Assembly (NCBI GenBank): GCA_914767715.1
Contig: OU612074.1
Location: 17,966,062-18,030,061, forward strand
Source of the DNA: Membranipora membranacea
Taxonomy: Eukaryota > Bryozoa > Gymnolaemata > Cheilostomatida > Membraniporidae
Reading direction: 5' to 3'
Length of the DNA: 64,000 bases
Shown piece by piece: positions 1 to 12,756 of the stretch. Positions within the stretch are counted from its first letter, which is position 1. Each line of letters begins with the position of its first letter. Made by a program: the position numbers and the translations under genes. Under the pieces are notes generated by a model. It worked only from the letters and a program-made list of their open reading frames with translations, had not been told where the DNA came from and did not search any database.

Positions 1-19
1 ATAAAAATGGCATCATTTT

Positions 20-2036
20 TTGTCCTTCTTAATTATTGCGAAATCCATGACACAACGCATTCTGGTTGTGCATGGCTAATGCCTATAACATATAAGCTAT
101 CATTGAGAATACACATAATGGGCATGGAGATTTAGACTTTTAGAGCGCTTATAGCCATTTTTTTGGAAAAAAGTTTATGTGACACTATGTGGATCACTTG
201 CAGGTATTTTCACTCGCAGTCATTTGAAAATATATCTATGTTTTCCCATTAAAATCAGCCAAAGTCTCAACCGCAAACACATCATTGTGATGAAATAGAA
301 ATTACCGGGTTAGCTTAATTTTTTTCACTGCCACTTGGGGCTTATTTTATTTTTGACAATTAGACTGTGTAGAAGTGATCGGAGGTGTAGAAGTATTGTA
401 TGTGATGTTGATGCTTACATTTACAAATAAACAACCATCAGAGAGAATTTCATCACACCCTCCCCCCCCCCCCTGAACCAAATTATCTCTTATTATAAGT
501 ATGGGGAGAATTATGAAATAATATATGGAAACTAAAAAATTTCACATCGCTGAGCGAGCGAAATATATTGGCTTTCTCAGCACTCATATAACCATGTTAA
601 TATCAGTCTTGCGGGTAGAATATTCTGAAAGTTGGTAGAACGCAGAGGTGAGTGCAAATAGATAGATTTGGACTAATGATATATAGAAAATTTGGTTAAA
701 AGATTTTAATTCACAATTAATACTATTATATGTACCTAAAGATGAATGAAGTATTAAAGTTTCAAATTACACCCTCTGTACTCTTCTCAACTGAAGTTTG
801 GAGTTGCAAAGACGCAATATTACGGTGTTTTCTCCATAATGTGTTGCGACTGATAACTATCATTTTCATACAATTTTCCAGACTGAATGAGGGAATCTAA
901 GAAAATCCTGAGTCAATCTGCACAATCTTGAGTTGTCCATTCGACATTTTCTTGATATTCAGCAACTCAGCATAAGAGTTTATGCGTTTATCGATTTAAC
1001 CTGCTGTGTTGTCTTAAATAGTTTCGGCAATAAAAATACAATACTTCGGAAATGGAATAAAGAGCTTTAAATGACATAAGCCAAACCAAAACAAGAAATC
1101 TGTAAGCTCAAATTTTTTTAATCACGGGTTACCTGCACGCCTTGTATAATTGGAAGTCATAATACTGGACAGATAAAATGAACTCACTGAGTGTGTAACA
1201 TTTTAGTTAGAGAGACAGGACACAGTTAAACTGGCAGGCAAGTGGTGGGGGAAAAACCGGTTAGCCAGGTAATTGTGATTTTATTGCGATGATGTGTTTG
1301 CAGTTGATATAACACAAATCATTTTGGATCCCCTGACTGTCAAAGAAATCACTTGCAAGTCATCTAATAGTGTGACATGAAAAGTTTTACAAAGACATTG
1401 CTAAAAATGCACTAAAGACAACAAAGGCAAGCTGCAAACTTTTTCACCTCCAATCGTTTTTCCACAGGCTACTTGTACCCCATGTTATCACAAATCATCA
1501 TCAGTAGCTGGAACTGAACAGATAAAATAAACCGACTGAGTGCGCAACATATTAGTTAGAGAGTCAGGACACAGTTAAATGCCTGGCAAGTGGCAGAAAC
1601 CAGCTAGTCCTGTCATTGCGATTCAAGCTCATACGTTTGCGGTTGATGATTGGCGAGAATAAGAAATTTTTTATACTGACTGGAAGAGAAAATACCTGCA
1701 GGTGATGTGGATGGTGTTACATGTGAAATTCTCTGAAAAAATGGCTATAAGTGCTCCATAAACTAAATTTGTTTGTCCATTTCTAATATTTTTAATGATT
1801 AAGTCAATGATTCATGCACTATCCACGCACAACCAGATTTTGTTGTGTCAAGGAATTGAAAGTGATCCGCATAGTGTCACATGAAAATTTTTTCGAAAAA
1901 ATGGCTATAAGCGCTCTTAAAATCCAAATTGCCATACCCAATACGTATATTCTCAATGATAAGTTATATGATACAGGCACTAGCCATGCACAACCAGATT
2001 GCGGTGTGTCATGGATTTCGCAATAATTAAGTAGGA
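20..2036. mobile_element. Long inverted-repeat element, non-autonomous
   Basis: The reverse complement of about 22-345 matches the right side of the segment. Positions 26-210 pair with about 1855-2034 with roughly nine bases in ten the same. The right side also carries direct duplications: about 1700-1858 resembles 1860-2034, and 1170-1320 resembles 1519-1655. No open frame for a transposase is visible, so I infer a non-autonomous DNA element or a nested group of insertions. The left arm touches the window edge, so its outer boundary and target duplication cannot be judged. It lies in the intron upstream of the first visible RABGGTB exon. Confidence 0.55.
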
Positions 2037-2183
2037 CGTTTTTAGCACTGCATTGTCCACTCTAGAGTATATAATAACTCTATGTTTACAACCCTCTCTC
2101 TGATTTACAGACTGGCTGCTGTTATATGAATATGATACTTCACATACCTATGGCTCTCAATATCTTGTGTTATTTCTCTGTAG

Positions 2184-4368
2184 CAATCAGATGGAAGTTT
2201 TTATGGAGACAAATGGGGCGAGGTGGATACTAGGTTCTCATTCTGTGCAGTTGCCGCACTCACCCTCCTCAACAGACTCGATGCTATAGATGTACCTAAG
2301 GCAACAGAGTTTGTGATGTCATGTATGAATTTTGATGGGGGGTTCGGATGTCGGCCCGGTAGTGAGACACATTCCGGTCAGGTTAGTGTGGTTACAGGTG
2401 TAGAGTGCAAGTTGTATTTATAAATAAGATAACTCCCATCCAAAATGACCGATGACTTTTATCTAGCAACTCTGACTTCTCTGCATTGATAGGGGAAACA
2501 TTTTTCATTGCTGAGTTACAATGAAAAGAACATCCTGACTTAAAGATCTGTATCATGAATCACTACAGTAGTGACTATTCACCTTCCTCATTCAAGTCCC
2601 AACTCATCAATTATAACTAGAAATCCTGTCATATAGGTCTACACTGTGTAATTGCGGGAACTGCAGTATCCTGTCTTCCAAATTTGGCCATGGATTTTCT
2701 TTTCATTTTCACTGTTATGCTTGACTTGTGTGATGATCTGACCAGATGTAAAGTGTCTATGACTATGTACAAATATTTTACTGTACCTTAATAATGTGCC
2801 TTAAATGTCCCTGAATTTTATCTTGGATTGTATCATTTGCATTCATTTTTAGTATTTGATTTTAAATTATGATCTGATTTTCATTGATTAATCAGTTTTA
2901 CTTGATTTAAAGATATAAAGTTTATTTATAAGACTGTGATCGTATGTGACCTTTTCTTACGTACTTTCTTGGGGAGAAAGCGCACCAGTGATGTTTCAGA
3001 CTTGTCTAACGGTAATCAGTCTGTGTCAGAGATCATATAACCAGATTTTTCTTTTTGCTGGAACCTTAAACTGCCACAGGAGGATCTACCAGTATTTTGA
3101 CCCTTTTCTGTTGTAGATATACTGCTGTGTGGGTTTCCTGTCAGTGATCGGTAGATTGGATCTCGTTAACGCCGATCTACTCGGCTGGTGGTTATGTGAG
3201 AGACAGCTTCCTTCTGGTGGGCTGAACGGTCGGCCTGAGAAGCTACCTGATGTCTGTTACTCCTGGTGGGTTGTTGCTTCTCTAAAGATGATTGGAAGGC
3301 TTCACTGGATAGACTCACAGAAACTAACAGACTATATACTCGCCTGTCAAGTATGTTATAAGTTTAGTTTGGTTTGATTATCAGATCCGATACTACCATG
3401 ATATAGTAAAAATGGATCACGAGGTGCTCTGGATAAAAATTATACTAAAGATTTTTCAGCTTACATGAAAATTGTCACGGTACGACATAAAAAAATTAAA
3501 GAAGCTGCAACGACTTAATAATTGACAGACATTTCTCATTTAGACCTTCCTCTATCATCAATGGGTTAGTCTATAGAATCCCTGCTTCATACTGTGTAAA
3601 CCTCACACAAATTCTATAGGTTATGGACCATGTTATTGCCTCTTGGAAGCTTACATAGAAAATGCCAATTTGCCTCCCCATGCAGCAGGTGATCAGTGTT
3701 CTTCAAATTTAATGTGTCATCTTTACTGATGTTTGGTTTGTTGTTTCTCATGAGGAAACGTATAACTCCTCCAAATGCTTATTATCCAGGTCACATACAT
3801 GGTTGGGCCATTCAAAGTTATATACTAGGTCAGATATAGAGTTTTGGCATGAGTTGTTGTTATAATTTAACTTCTTTGGTATCAAAAAAGTTATCTAGCT
3901 TGTATTCATTTTGCACAATAGATCTGAGCATAAGGTCATTATTAAATATGCCGTAGTCAACATGAAAATACATTAATTTCACACTGCTCAAACTAAGATG
4001 AATGGTGCAAAATTCTCCTGGTTTATCCCTCGTTTTGATCCATGAGTTGATGCAGATAAAATAATGTGATATGATATAATATAACTTCCTATCGTTCATG
4101 TAGGACCTAGTGAACCCCACTCCCTTCCCCGTTGATAATTAATTGACTTAATGTTTGACACTCCTTTGATTTTTTCTCTTAGGATGATGAGACTGGCGGT
4201 TTTGCAGACCGACCTGGAGATATGGTAGATCCGTTCCACACACTATTCGGTATAGCAGGTCTGTCACTTCTAGGTAACACGTCCATAGACAATGTTAATC
4301 CCGTATTCTGTATGCCAGAACGGGTCATACAGAGACATAAAGTTAAATATCAGATACTAGATAGCTAG
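2184..4368 (+). CDS. RABGGTB: Rab geranylgeranyltransferase beta subunit (3' exons only)
   Basis: Catalytic beta subunit of the enzyme that transfers geranylgeranyl groups to C-terminal cysteines of Rab GTPases, acting in the cytosol with the alpha subunit and Rab escort protein. Three exons are visible: 2184-2381, 3117-3350 and 4183-4368, all in phase 0, giving 205 residues plus TAG. Family landmarks are very clear: [16 protein letters not shown], then [57 protein letters not shown], and [20 protein letters not shown] followed by the usual NPVFCMP ending. The zinc-ligand and substrate regions of the beta-subunit alpha-alpha barrel (D and C around [10 protein letters not shown] in DPFHTLFG) are present. 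About 125 N-terminal residues expected from the family are missing because their exons lie left of the window; I found none in 1-2180. Confidence 0.95.
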
Positions 4369-5902
4369 CAGTAATCCCATCAACACCTCTAGTCATCAAA
4401 TTTTTCCACTTTTTTTAATTTCAAATAAACACCTGAACTTATCAGAACCAGGTTCTATGAAGAATTCTATAAATTTCTTTTGTGCGACTGCCCTGGTCAG
4501 AGATTGCGCTAAATCATGGTTTTTGTTAATGAATCCATTACCAACTCTTTCGTCCATTCCGTTTATTTGATATTAATATTTTCTAACTGCAAATTGATGT
4601 ACGAGTTTTAATTTGAGCAAAACTTGTACAAGTTCCTGATTTATAAGCCAAAAATGAATTTCAATCATCTGTATATTTATCAAAGATGACATCACTTCTT
4701 TTATTTTGATCAACAAAGCTTTATCGATTTGCATCGTTTCTACCAATACACATATAGCTGAATTTGGTTATAAAATGCAGTAAATTTTGTTGCGATTGCT
4801 GGCCTAGATTTGGGAGGTTCCCTTAAGGACCAAATATTAGCTACTAGTTTATTTATTGGAGACTTAATGTTAGCTAGCACCAATGTTCAATAGCTTATGA
4901 GTGAGTATTGGAATACCAAACACTGTAAAGAGATTGAGTTAGAGACTATATCTTTAGACTCTGGGTGAGTTAGTCTGAGTTGTAGCTAGCTATTAATTTT
5001 GCTAATCCAAACGTGTGTGAAAAGCTGAATTTTTTCCTCCTTCCTCTGAGAACCACACTTATATGAATATTCAGGAACCGAATAGTCTGTCATTTTTATT
5101 ATGTCATATTTGAGTGCAGAATTGACTAATTATCCCGAGACCCTAACACCAACAGTTCATACTAATCTGATTATAATTATGCATCTGTGAGTCAAAATCT
5201 GTCACAGGAACAACAGATGACATGTTAATGCATAACCAGCCAAATTTATTAGCATACTATAGCAGTTTTACATCATTCAGATAAGTAATGCTCTGTTTCT
5301 GCTTAGGTATATCTTCACTGACAGAACAATCCGCTTAATTCTTGAGGGATATTTTATATGTTAGTTGAAATAGGAGGAAATTTCCCACAAAAACAGGAGT
5401 TGTGGCTAAACAGCAGCTTTCTCAAACATTTTAAAAATCTTCTATTCAAACTTGCAAGTTGTTGATGAATAACCTAGTGTTGCACAGAAAGTCAGTACCC
5501 TACCCAATTAAGATGAGAAAAAGACATATTCATTTGATGTGTGCGGAGAGTTTGAAACTGATTTTGTTGATATCACATAAATAGAGGGATCAGTTGAACT
5601 CGAGGTATGCAGTCCATCGCTCACACAGTACAAGATACGGTAGCATTTTTTGAGTGGTTTGCCAAATCAGATAATAGCTTAATTTTATGGTTAACTGGTT
5701 TATTTTCAAATTATCTTTTTTTGGGCTATTGTTAGATTATTTTTGTTTTTGACACAATTATCTTGATGGAGCCATGTTTTCTTATCATCAAAGGAAATCC
5801 CAAGGAAATTAAAACCTATAGCACCCCCTAAATTATCTCCTCCGATCACAACATCAGATTTCCATCCATCCACCCTCCTGATGAATCAATCTGAGTTTGC
5901 AC

Positions 5903-5926
5903 CATAGACCTAACAATAAGTCTATG
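5903..5926. mobile_element. 24-bp palindromic insertion with 8-bp target duplication
   Basis: The 24-bp segment begins CATAGAC and ends GTCTATG, an exact inverted repeat with a 10-bp centre. It is flanked on both sides by the same octamer GTTTGCAC (5895-5902 and 5927-5934). Eight-base target duplications are typical of hAT-type transposons, and the same termini occur at 52854-52883. I infer a remnant reduced to little more than its terminal inverted repeats. Confidence 0.6.
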
Positions 5927-6191
5927 GTTTGCACTCTTCATACTCTCTCACCACTCATAAAATATGCAATCAGATAGATCTCGCTGTATGAGAAACCACT
6001 AGGATCCAAAACATGTACGATTATTAATGATTTTACTGTATGATAGGAGGTGTGGCAGGTTCTTTTTTAATCATTACGACAGTCACTAATCGGGATATCA
6101 GTGCATATATCCATATTCATTACCAGTAATCTGTGCACAGGAAATGCAGCCAATGAAGGTTGGGCCCTCGTCTCATCACTTGATGAAGAAG

Positions 6192-6198
6192 TATAAAA
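6192..6198 (+). promoter_or_regulatory. TATA box of the GNxx secreted-protein gene
   Basis: TATAAAA lies 95-101 bases before the ATG at 6293, which would leave a 5' untranslated leader of about 65-75 bases if transcription starts 25-30 bases downstream. Placement is inferred from spacing only. Confidence 0.4.
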
Positions 6199-6292
6199 CT
6201 CAGATTAGTCTTGTCCCGTGCTCATTTGGACGATTTCATTCAGACAGTTAACTGGACAAGTATTGTCTTGTCAAGTTTTGAGCCGACCGAAC

Positions 6293-9200
6293 ATGTCTCC
6301 TTATCTTCACTTGAGTTTCATGTAAGTACCATAAAGTAAAACTGATATCTCAGAGTGTGGCAGACAAAGAAAACAGTCCTGTTGTGAATAGAGAGGATTT
6401 GGAAAAATATATTGATTTGAAGATGACCAGTGGAGCCATGGGATATATATTCAAAAACCCACAACATTGATTCAGCTACTATGCGCTGTATTTGTTGGCA
6501 GTAATTTTGATATTACAACTTCTATCAAGGAGTTAAAAGCTGTTTTATTGGGGCCCTCTACATTGAGAAACATAAATACAAACATTTAATGTTTACTATT
6601 TCTCATGAGTTTGTGAGCAAACATGTTTCCTAACCTCTAGGCTTGTCCAACACAGGCCAGGCTTCCAAAACATATCCAATATACACCATGTTTTTTCTTT
6701 TTATTTCAGCTTGGTCTTAACGCTATCTACTCGGCAGCTTTCCTCTGGATCATTAGCACATAGCTGGGGAAACAGCGCTGGCAGCGATGAGTCATCCATT
6801 GACAGCAGATCGTTAGAAGACTTCCCACCACAGGCTGGTAATACTAACGGTAACATCAATCGCGGATCAGGTTAGTATTCTACGAACATAGGAATACTCA
6901 TTTATGTTTTATTTTATATTTTTTATGATTTATTCATGTTAATTATTTTCAATGTCTTTAATATTCAATTTGTTTCATGCTTATATTTGAATGTTTTTGG
7001 GTTTGACTATTGCACAATTTACGTAACATCTGTTACAGAAGTGTCTCGGTAATATTATAAGTCTCCGAACATTTTTTGTTGGCACTGTAGGGTCTAGCAG
7101 GTAAAACATCCCAATGAATCCTGGATAAGGCCTAATTGCATGGTTTCCGGGACTCACTTGACCAGCCCCAAACAAAGACTAACAAAATTTTCTCTCATGT
7201 CTGTTTAGCCCGCAGGGTGGAGAACTTTCACGGATAGCTATATAAGTAAGATTCATCCATTCCATAGAATATTTAATTTACAAGTTGTCATTCTGGAAAA
7301 AACATCGACTGTCATTTTATAATATTTGATACTGGAATGCCATACTGTCTCAAATATATCCGTCCCAGTGCAAGAAATAAAGTTAAATCTTTGTGACTTT
7401 AAAATTGCAGTTTAATTCCCTCTTGGGCAGAAGAGAGAAATTGGTAGGCATTGTAAGAAATGTTACTCTAGTTGTCGATTATCTAGGGGTTGTCCCCTCG
7501 TACACAACATAGCAGCCATAGTTTTGTCCTTATCCTCAATCAGATCTATATCCTTTTCTTACCAGTAAAACTCAAATTTTTTATATATTTGATTGCACCG
7601 AATACTTTTTTATATATTTATATGTAATATAATAATTTTTTTTTCTTCTGTTCGCAGATAATGGAATAAACAATGGGAACTGCTTCGGTAATTGTCTGAA
7701 TAATCACATCGGTAATGAGAACGGTAACGTCAATCAGGGCGATGGTAAGTTATCACTGAATAATCACATCGGTAATGAGAACGGCAACGTCAATCAGGGA
7801 GATGGTAAGTTATCACTGAATAATAACATCGGTAATGAGAACGGTAACGTCAATCAGGCAATGGTAAGTTATCACTGAATAATCACATTGGTAATGAGAA
7901 CGGCAACGTCAATCAGGGAGATGGTAAGTTATCACTGAATAATCACATCGGTAATGAGAACGGCAACGTCAATCAGGGAGATGGTAAGTTATCACTGAAT
8001 AATCACATCGGTAACGAGAACGGCAACATCAATCAGGGCGATGGTAAGTTATCACTGAATAATCACATCGGTAATGCGAACGGCAACGTCAATCAGGGAG
8101 ATGGTAAGTTATCACTGAATAATCACATCGGTAATGAGAACGGTAACGTCAATCAGAGCAATGGTAAGTTATCACTGAATAATCACATCGGTAATGAGAA
8201 CGGCAACGTCAATCAGGGAGATGGTAAGTTATCACTGAATAATCACATCGGTAATGAGAACGGTAACGTCAATCAGGGCGATGGTAAGTTATCACTGAAT
8301 AATCACATCGGTAATGAGAACGGCAACGTCAATCAGGGAGATGGTAAGTTATCACTGAATAATCACATCGGTAATGAGAACGGTAACGTCAATCAGGGCG
8401 ATGGTAAGTTATCACTGAATAATCACATCGGTAATGAGAACGGTAACGTCAATCAGGGAGATGGTAAGTTATCACTGAATAATCACATCGGTAATGAGAA
8501 CGGTAACGTCAATCAGGGAGATGGTGAGTTAAGTTATCACAGTTGTTAGAGACATTCCATAACCAAATACTGGTAAATCATGCGCCGCAGTCGATTAGGG
8601 AATGTCTATGACAATATCCCAGGCAATTAGCGAGCACTTCCACTAATTTGGCAGCAAAGTCTCGTATGTAAACCACCATTGCGCTGAATTAGGAACTGTT
8701 TTAAACATCATCACGAATATTAACTAATCCATATGCTATATCTGCTCTGCTTTTACTTTATATCCGGCATCGGATGTGCACTAACAAGCAAGCTGTGCTA
8801 GATGAGAAAGTTATGACAAACCCAGCTCTGATACTCAGCTAGTTTACTGGTGAAATTTAGATAAAGATCTTTGGTGCAACAGGGTGGGATACAGCAGGGC
8901 ATGCGGGTATCTCTTTAAATTGATTCTGAATAAAACCTGCGAATTTGATCCTTAAAATGATGTGTCCTAGCTTGTCAAGATTACAGTAACATCTACTGTG
9001 AGGCCTAGTTTAAGGGGTTTAATGGCTTCAATTGTGAGTTCTTAGCATGACATCACCCAGCAGGGAGGATTAATTGATAATACGTTGCCCCAAACACAAT
9101 CCTGCAGGTATTTAGGCACTCAAACTACAAGAGGAGCAAAATATTGCTTATTTCGGTGATCATTTATCTTCCAGAGAACGGATCAGACAACGGGAACTGT

Positions 9201-12200
9201 TTTGGTAACTGCGTAGGAAATTTAGCTGGTAATGGCAACGGAAACGCTAACAACAGTAGTCGTAAGTATTATTAGTCTCATGGCTAACAACATTAGCAGT
9301 AAGTGTTATCTGTTTCATTGTTCATGTTCTCAGATATTACCTTGGTCGCTGGTAGTGGCATTGCATTCTAAACCAGCTCATAGTTGGTAATAGGATAGAT
9401 GCTTACTGTATGCTGCTATCGGCAGCCTGAGCAAAGTTATAACCCTTAAAACATAGATACATGAACGTACATCCCTTGTTGTCACTCTTTGTCGTTGGTG
9501 CGGATTTGTTTTTTAAATTTGTTTTTTTTCATTTTGTTACAATGTCTGGGCTTCCTCTACCTGAGAAACTATTGTTACATACTTAGCAAGTGGGAAGCAT
9601 GTGTGGATTCCAAAATAATAATATATATTTTACTTATTGCGATCAGATGATATGTTTCACTTACTTCCACATTGATTGAAAAAGACATATCAAGGGAATA
9701 CTACATGTCGATGTTTTGTGTTTGTTTTGAAGGCTGTTAATGGATATTTTACAGGAAATGGAAACAGAAACGGAAATTGTTTCGGGAACTGCTTTCATAA
9801 CATCGTCGGTAATGTGATCGGTAATATGAATAAAAAATCCGGTAAGTTTGCATGTCATACCTTGAGCTGAATTTAAGTAGCTCAATGCTCTCAGAACAAT
9901 CTGATGAGTATACTGATAGAACGATTTACTTATGGATATATATTAATTATTACATTGATTGATATACTGATATATATTTCATTTGCAGTAAGAATTAAGT
10001 GCAATGCACTTGTAACCAGACAAAAAACAAGTACACATTTTTAAGATAATGTAAAAAGGCTGTCAGAATATTTATATTAAGAAGTTCATGGATCGGTGTA
10101 AACTATACATGATTGATACTGTTAAAAATAATGGTTGGATGTGCATTGTGTTAGGTAGCAAAAAGTAAACTTATCTGTAATGGCATCTGTACCAAAATAA
10201 AACTAAACTGTGAGAGAAGTTATCTCATTGATGACAAAGAGGGCACAACTCTTGTCTTTCGATTTTATAGCTGAATGATGTAAAGTGTTGTAGATATGTT
10301 GTATATATAGGTGTTGATGGTTGGATGTTGATCATTACAAGAAATCAAGACATTTAGAGTTTGATTTATTTTTTAGGCCAAGGTAACAATCATGGTAATT
10401 GTCATGGCAACTGTTTTCACAGAGATATCGGTAATTTGATAGATAATGGTAAGTATTTGTGATCTTTGTGTAGCTAGCTGTCAAACTACACATAAATTCT
10501 ACGATCACATGGACTACAGATATATAATTCAAGCTTGACATTCCTAGAGTTTTAATTCAGATCATTAAGTGAACATATCTAACAATCCCAAATGTTGATG
10601 GCAGTCACATTGAGGGTATACAGAGGTATTATTGATTTTTGTAGTTTATGCTTTATTAGTCACCACTAATAGAAAAAAGTGAATGAAGTTCATGGTTGCT
10701 TGAATTTGTAATTTATCTATCAGAGGCTTTTGAAAAGAAGAGTTATCCACTCTTCAAAAAGACCAATAACTGACATCCTCTTTTTTGGTCTCAGGTGACG
10801 CTGACGACAGCAGAGATACTATTTCCTCCTTATTTTCTGAGGAATCTGAGTCTATTGAGGATACAGTCAAACTCACCTCCGCTCATCATCAGAGCCCAGG
10901 AGTGGTACCGGCCAGTCATAGACCTAATCATCACACACCTAATGTACACAATCAGCGAACCAATCCTCCTCACAATACTGGAGGATGGGAAACGGGAGAG
11001 TCTAGTGTGAGATCTTCTTCTATTGACTCCACCGGACACGATGACAGCTGGGAACAAGAATCTGACTCTGGTGATGACCTAAGGACGAAACAAACTGAAC
11101 TCTCATACAGCATACAACAAGTACCGCATCACCAGTCAATATACCGTCAACAGCCCGACAGCTCTGAACTGGGATATAGTGGACAATCCGAAACTGGTAG
11201 TGGTGAATCCAATGGCTATTTCACTACAACCAAATCATACGGCAATCATAATGATGTCTCTCATACTAAACAACCTGTTCAACCTTGGCATAACCAACAA
11301 ACCTCTGAGAGCTCCTACGCGCTATCAGATTCACGTTCTGCTGATGATTTTTACAAATCAGCAGTCGTTTCAGAGGAATCTAATTCTCCCACCAGTATGT
11401 CAAGTGAAAGATATACTCCTACCGCTGGTCAGAGAAACACTAACTGCTTCGGTAATTGTTTCGGAGATCAGCCTCTCTATAAGACATCACAGTACTCATC
11501 TTATTATGATGTGAGGAAATCTCATCTTCAGTGTACATCTTCTGATGGTAAGTTTTTGCTGCCATCTGTGTTACTTACAAATAGATTAAAGTCTATTCTG
11601 TATGCCTCTGCATTTAGAGTCATTTCTCTTCTGCTGATAAGCCGCTGGCCCGAGAGATCATGAATGGCGGTTTATTTTTAAAATGGGAAAGCAACTTCAA
11701 ATGCTTGCTATCTGGAGCAAACGTGATTTAATTTGCAATAGTGCCTGTACTGCCTAGGTCATGTTGATAAAATTCTCTCAATGCAACTTTGAAACTAACC
11801 CTGTTGAATACTCACATCGACATGCCTTACTGTTTTGGTCATCACATCTGAAACAACTAAATTATTCTCCTAAGCCAAACCCAATCAGAAAGTCTCTAAA
11901 TTGCTCCAAATGCACATTGAACAACACTGTGTGTGGTCTTATATCACACGTGAGTGTACGGACCGGTAAAACAGGAGTATTTTTAGAATATTTGTCCTTA
12001 CACCAGGGATTTTCAAAGATGATGACCACCAATCATAGTCCAGACATGTCGTACACTAATTAGATGCTATAAATACTTTGTGTCAAACCTCTAGTTGATC
12101 AAATTATACTTAATCACCACCCACCATCCTTTCTCTTTCTGTTGCCAATGGAAATTAGCAGCAGTTTAATTGAATGTCAAATATATGACATCATCATATT

Positions 12201-12756
12201 ATTATCTCATGAAACATTTCTGAAATGGCAATGAAAACTACAATGAGTGTTCATTGCATTCAGAAATCAACCAAGCCTGCTTACTGTAGTTGTTTCATTC
12301 AAAGATTTCAGCCAACGGAATACCGAGCAAAATATGGCATTGATATAGCCTGCAAAATTATCATTCTCATTTGATAACATTACTCCTTTCATTTAATTTC
12401 ATTTTTTATCTTTTTATGTCAGCAGAAATAAACAAAGCTTACATATCAATCCAATTCTGAAAGGCATGTAGACCGATAACTCCTGATGTATTTTTTCCAA
12501 AATACTTAGTTTCTCTTTATTTCGTAATTATTTTTTATTCTTTTTTCTTGCAGGATTCCACTATTACGTGATGCCCGGTACTCACTGCCTAGAGGTACAC
12601 AGGATATATGATCACCGTCGGAGGGTTGGACGATCTATCGAGTGGAAATGTGCTCCGGGTACAGCGTTTGACCTTGACCTCTGCGCTTGTATACACTGGT
12701 ATTATATAGATGTGAGGAATACATGCAGGAGTAACTGGCACTCATGGGCTTTCTGA
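6293..12756 (+). CDS. Secreted protein with GNxx tetrapeptide cassettes and Cys-rich C-terminus
   Basis: Not recognised as a named family. Eight exons (6293-6321, 6710-6870, 7658-7744, 9175-9261, 9755-9841, 10377-10448, 10795-11547, 12554-12756) give about 492 residues with consistent phases. Residues 1-26 form a signal peptide with a hydrophobic stretch (LHLSFILVLTLS), so the product is probably exported. Exons 3-6 each encode one cassette in which Gly-Asn recurs every fourth residue, for example GNCF-GNCV-GNLA-GNGN-GNAN; three of these exons are exactly 87 nt. Exon 7 encodes about 250 Ser/Asn/Gln/His-rich residues, probably disordered, and ends with another NCFGNCFG. The last exon is a compact domain with five cysteines, including CAPGTAFDLDLCAC, faintly like peritrophin-type chitin-binding spacing. 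Paired cysteines in GNCxGNC suggest disulfide or metal cross-linking. The start fits the TATA box and signal peptide. An extracellular matrix or skeletal role is only a guess. Confidence 0.7.
7696..8530 (+). repeat. 14-copy 60-bp tandem array spanning an exon end and its splice donor
   Basis: The second half of exon 3 plus its 5' splice site is repeated in tandem. Each 60-bp unit carries the coding end followed by G|GTAAGT; the last copy has GTGAGT. Donor sites start at 7745, 7805, 7864 and then every 60 bases to 8524. Units are nearly identical, differing mostly by single bases, so the expansion is recent or homogenised. Reading through the first two copies stays in frame and adds a 20-residue unit ending NGNVNQG. 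The third copy is one base short (59 bp), which shifts the frame and meets a TGA in the next unit. So only the first two donors are compatible with the downstream frame, unless that missing base is a sequencing error. Confidence 0.85.

Larger units (their letters stand above)
4369..6292. other. Intergenic region between RABGGTB and the first GNxx gene
   Basis: AT-rich sequence with no frame I can support. It holds the RABGGTB 3' flank, one tiny palindromic insertion (5903-5926), and toward its end the probable core promoter of the next gene. Nothing else was recognised. Confidence 0.5.

Noticed and set aside
7696-8530. Regular 60-bp array resembling a CRISPR array
   Set aside because: Whole units are near-identical, with no unique spacers, and the setting is a eukaryotic exon-intron border.
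11761-12063. 100-codon open frame in the last intron of the first GNxx gene
   Set aside because: No similarity to its neighbours or to known families, and it lies wholly in an intron with good splice borders.
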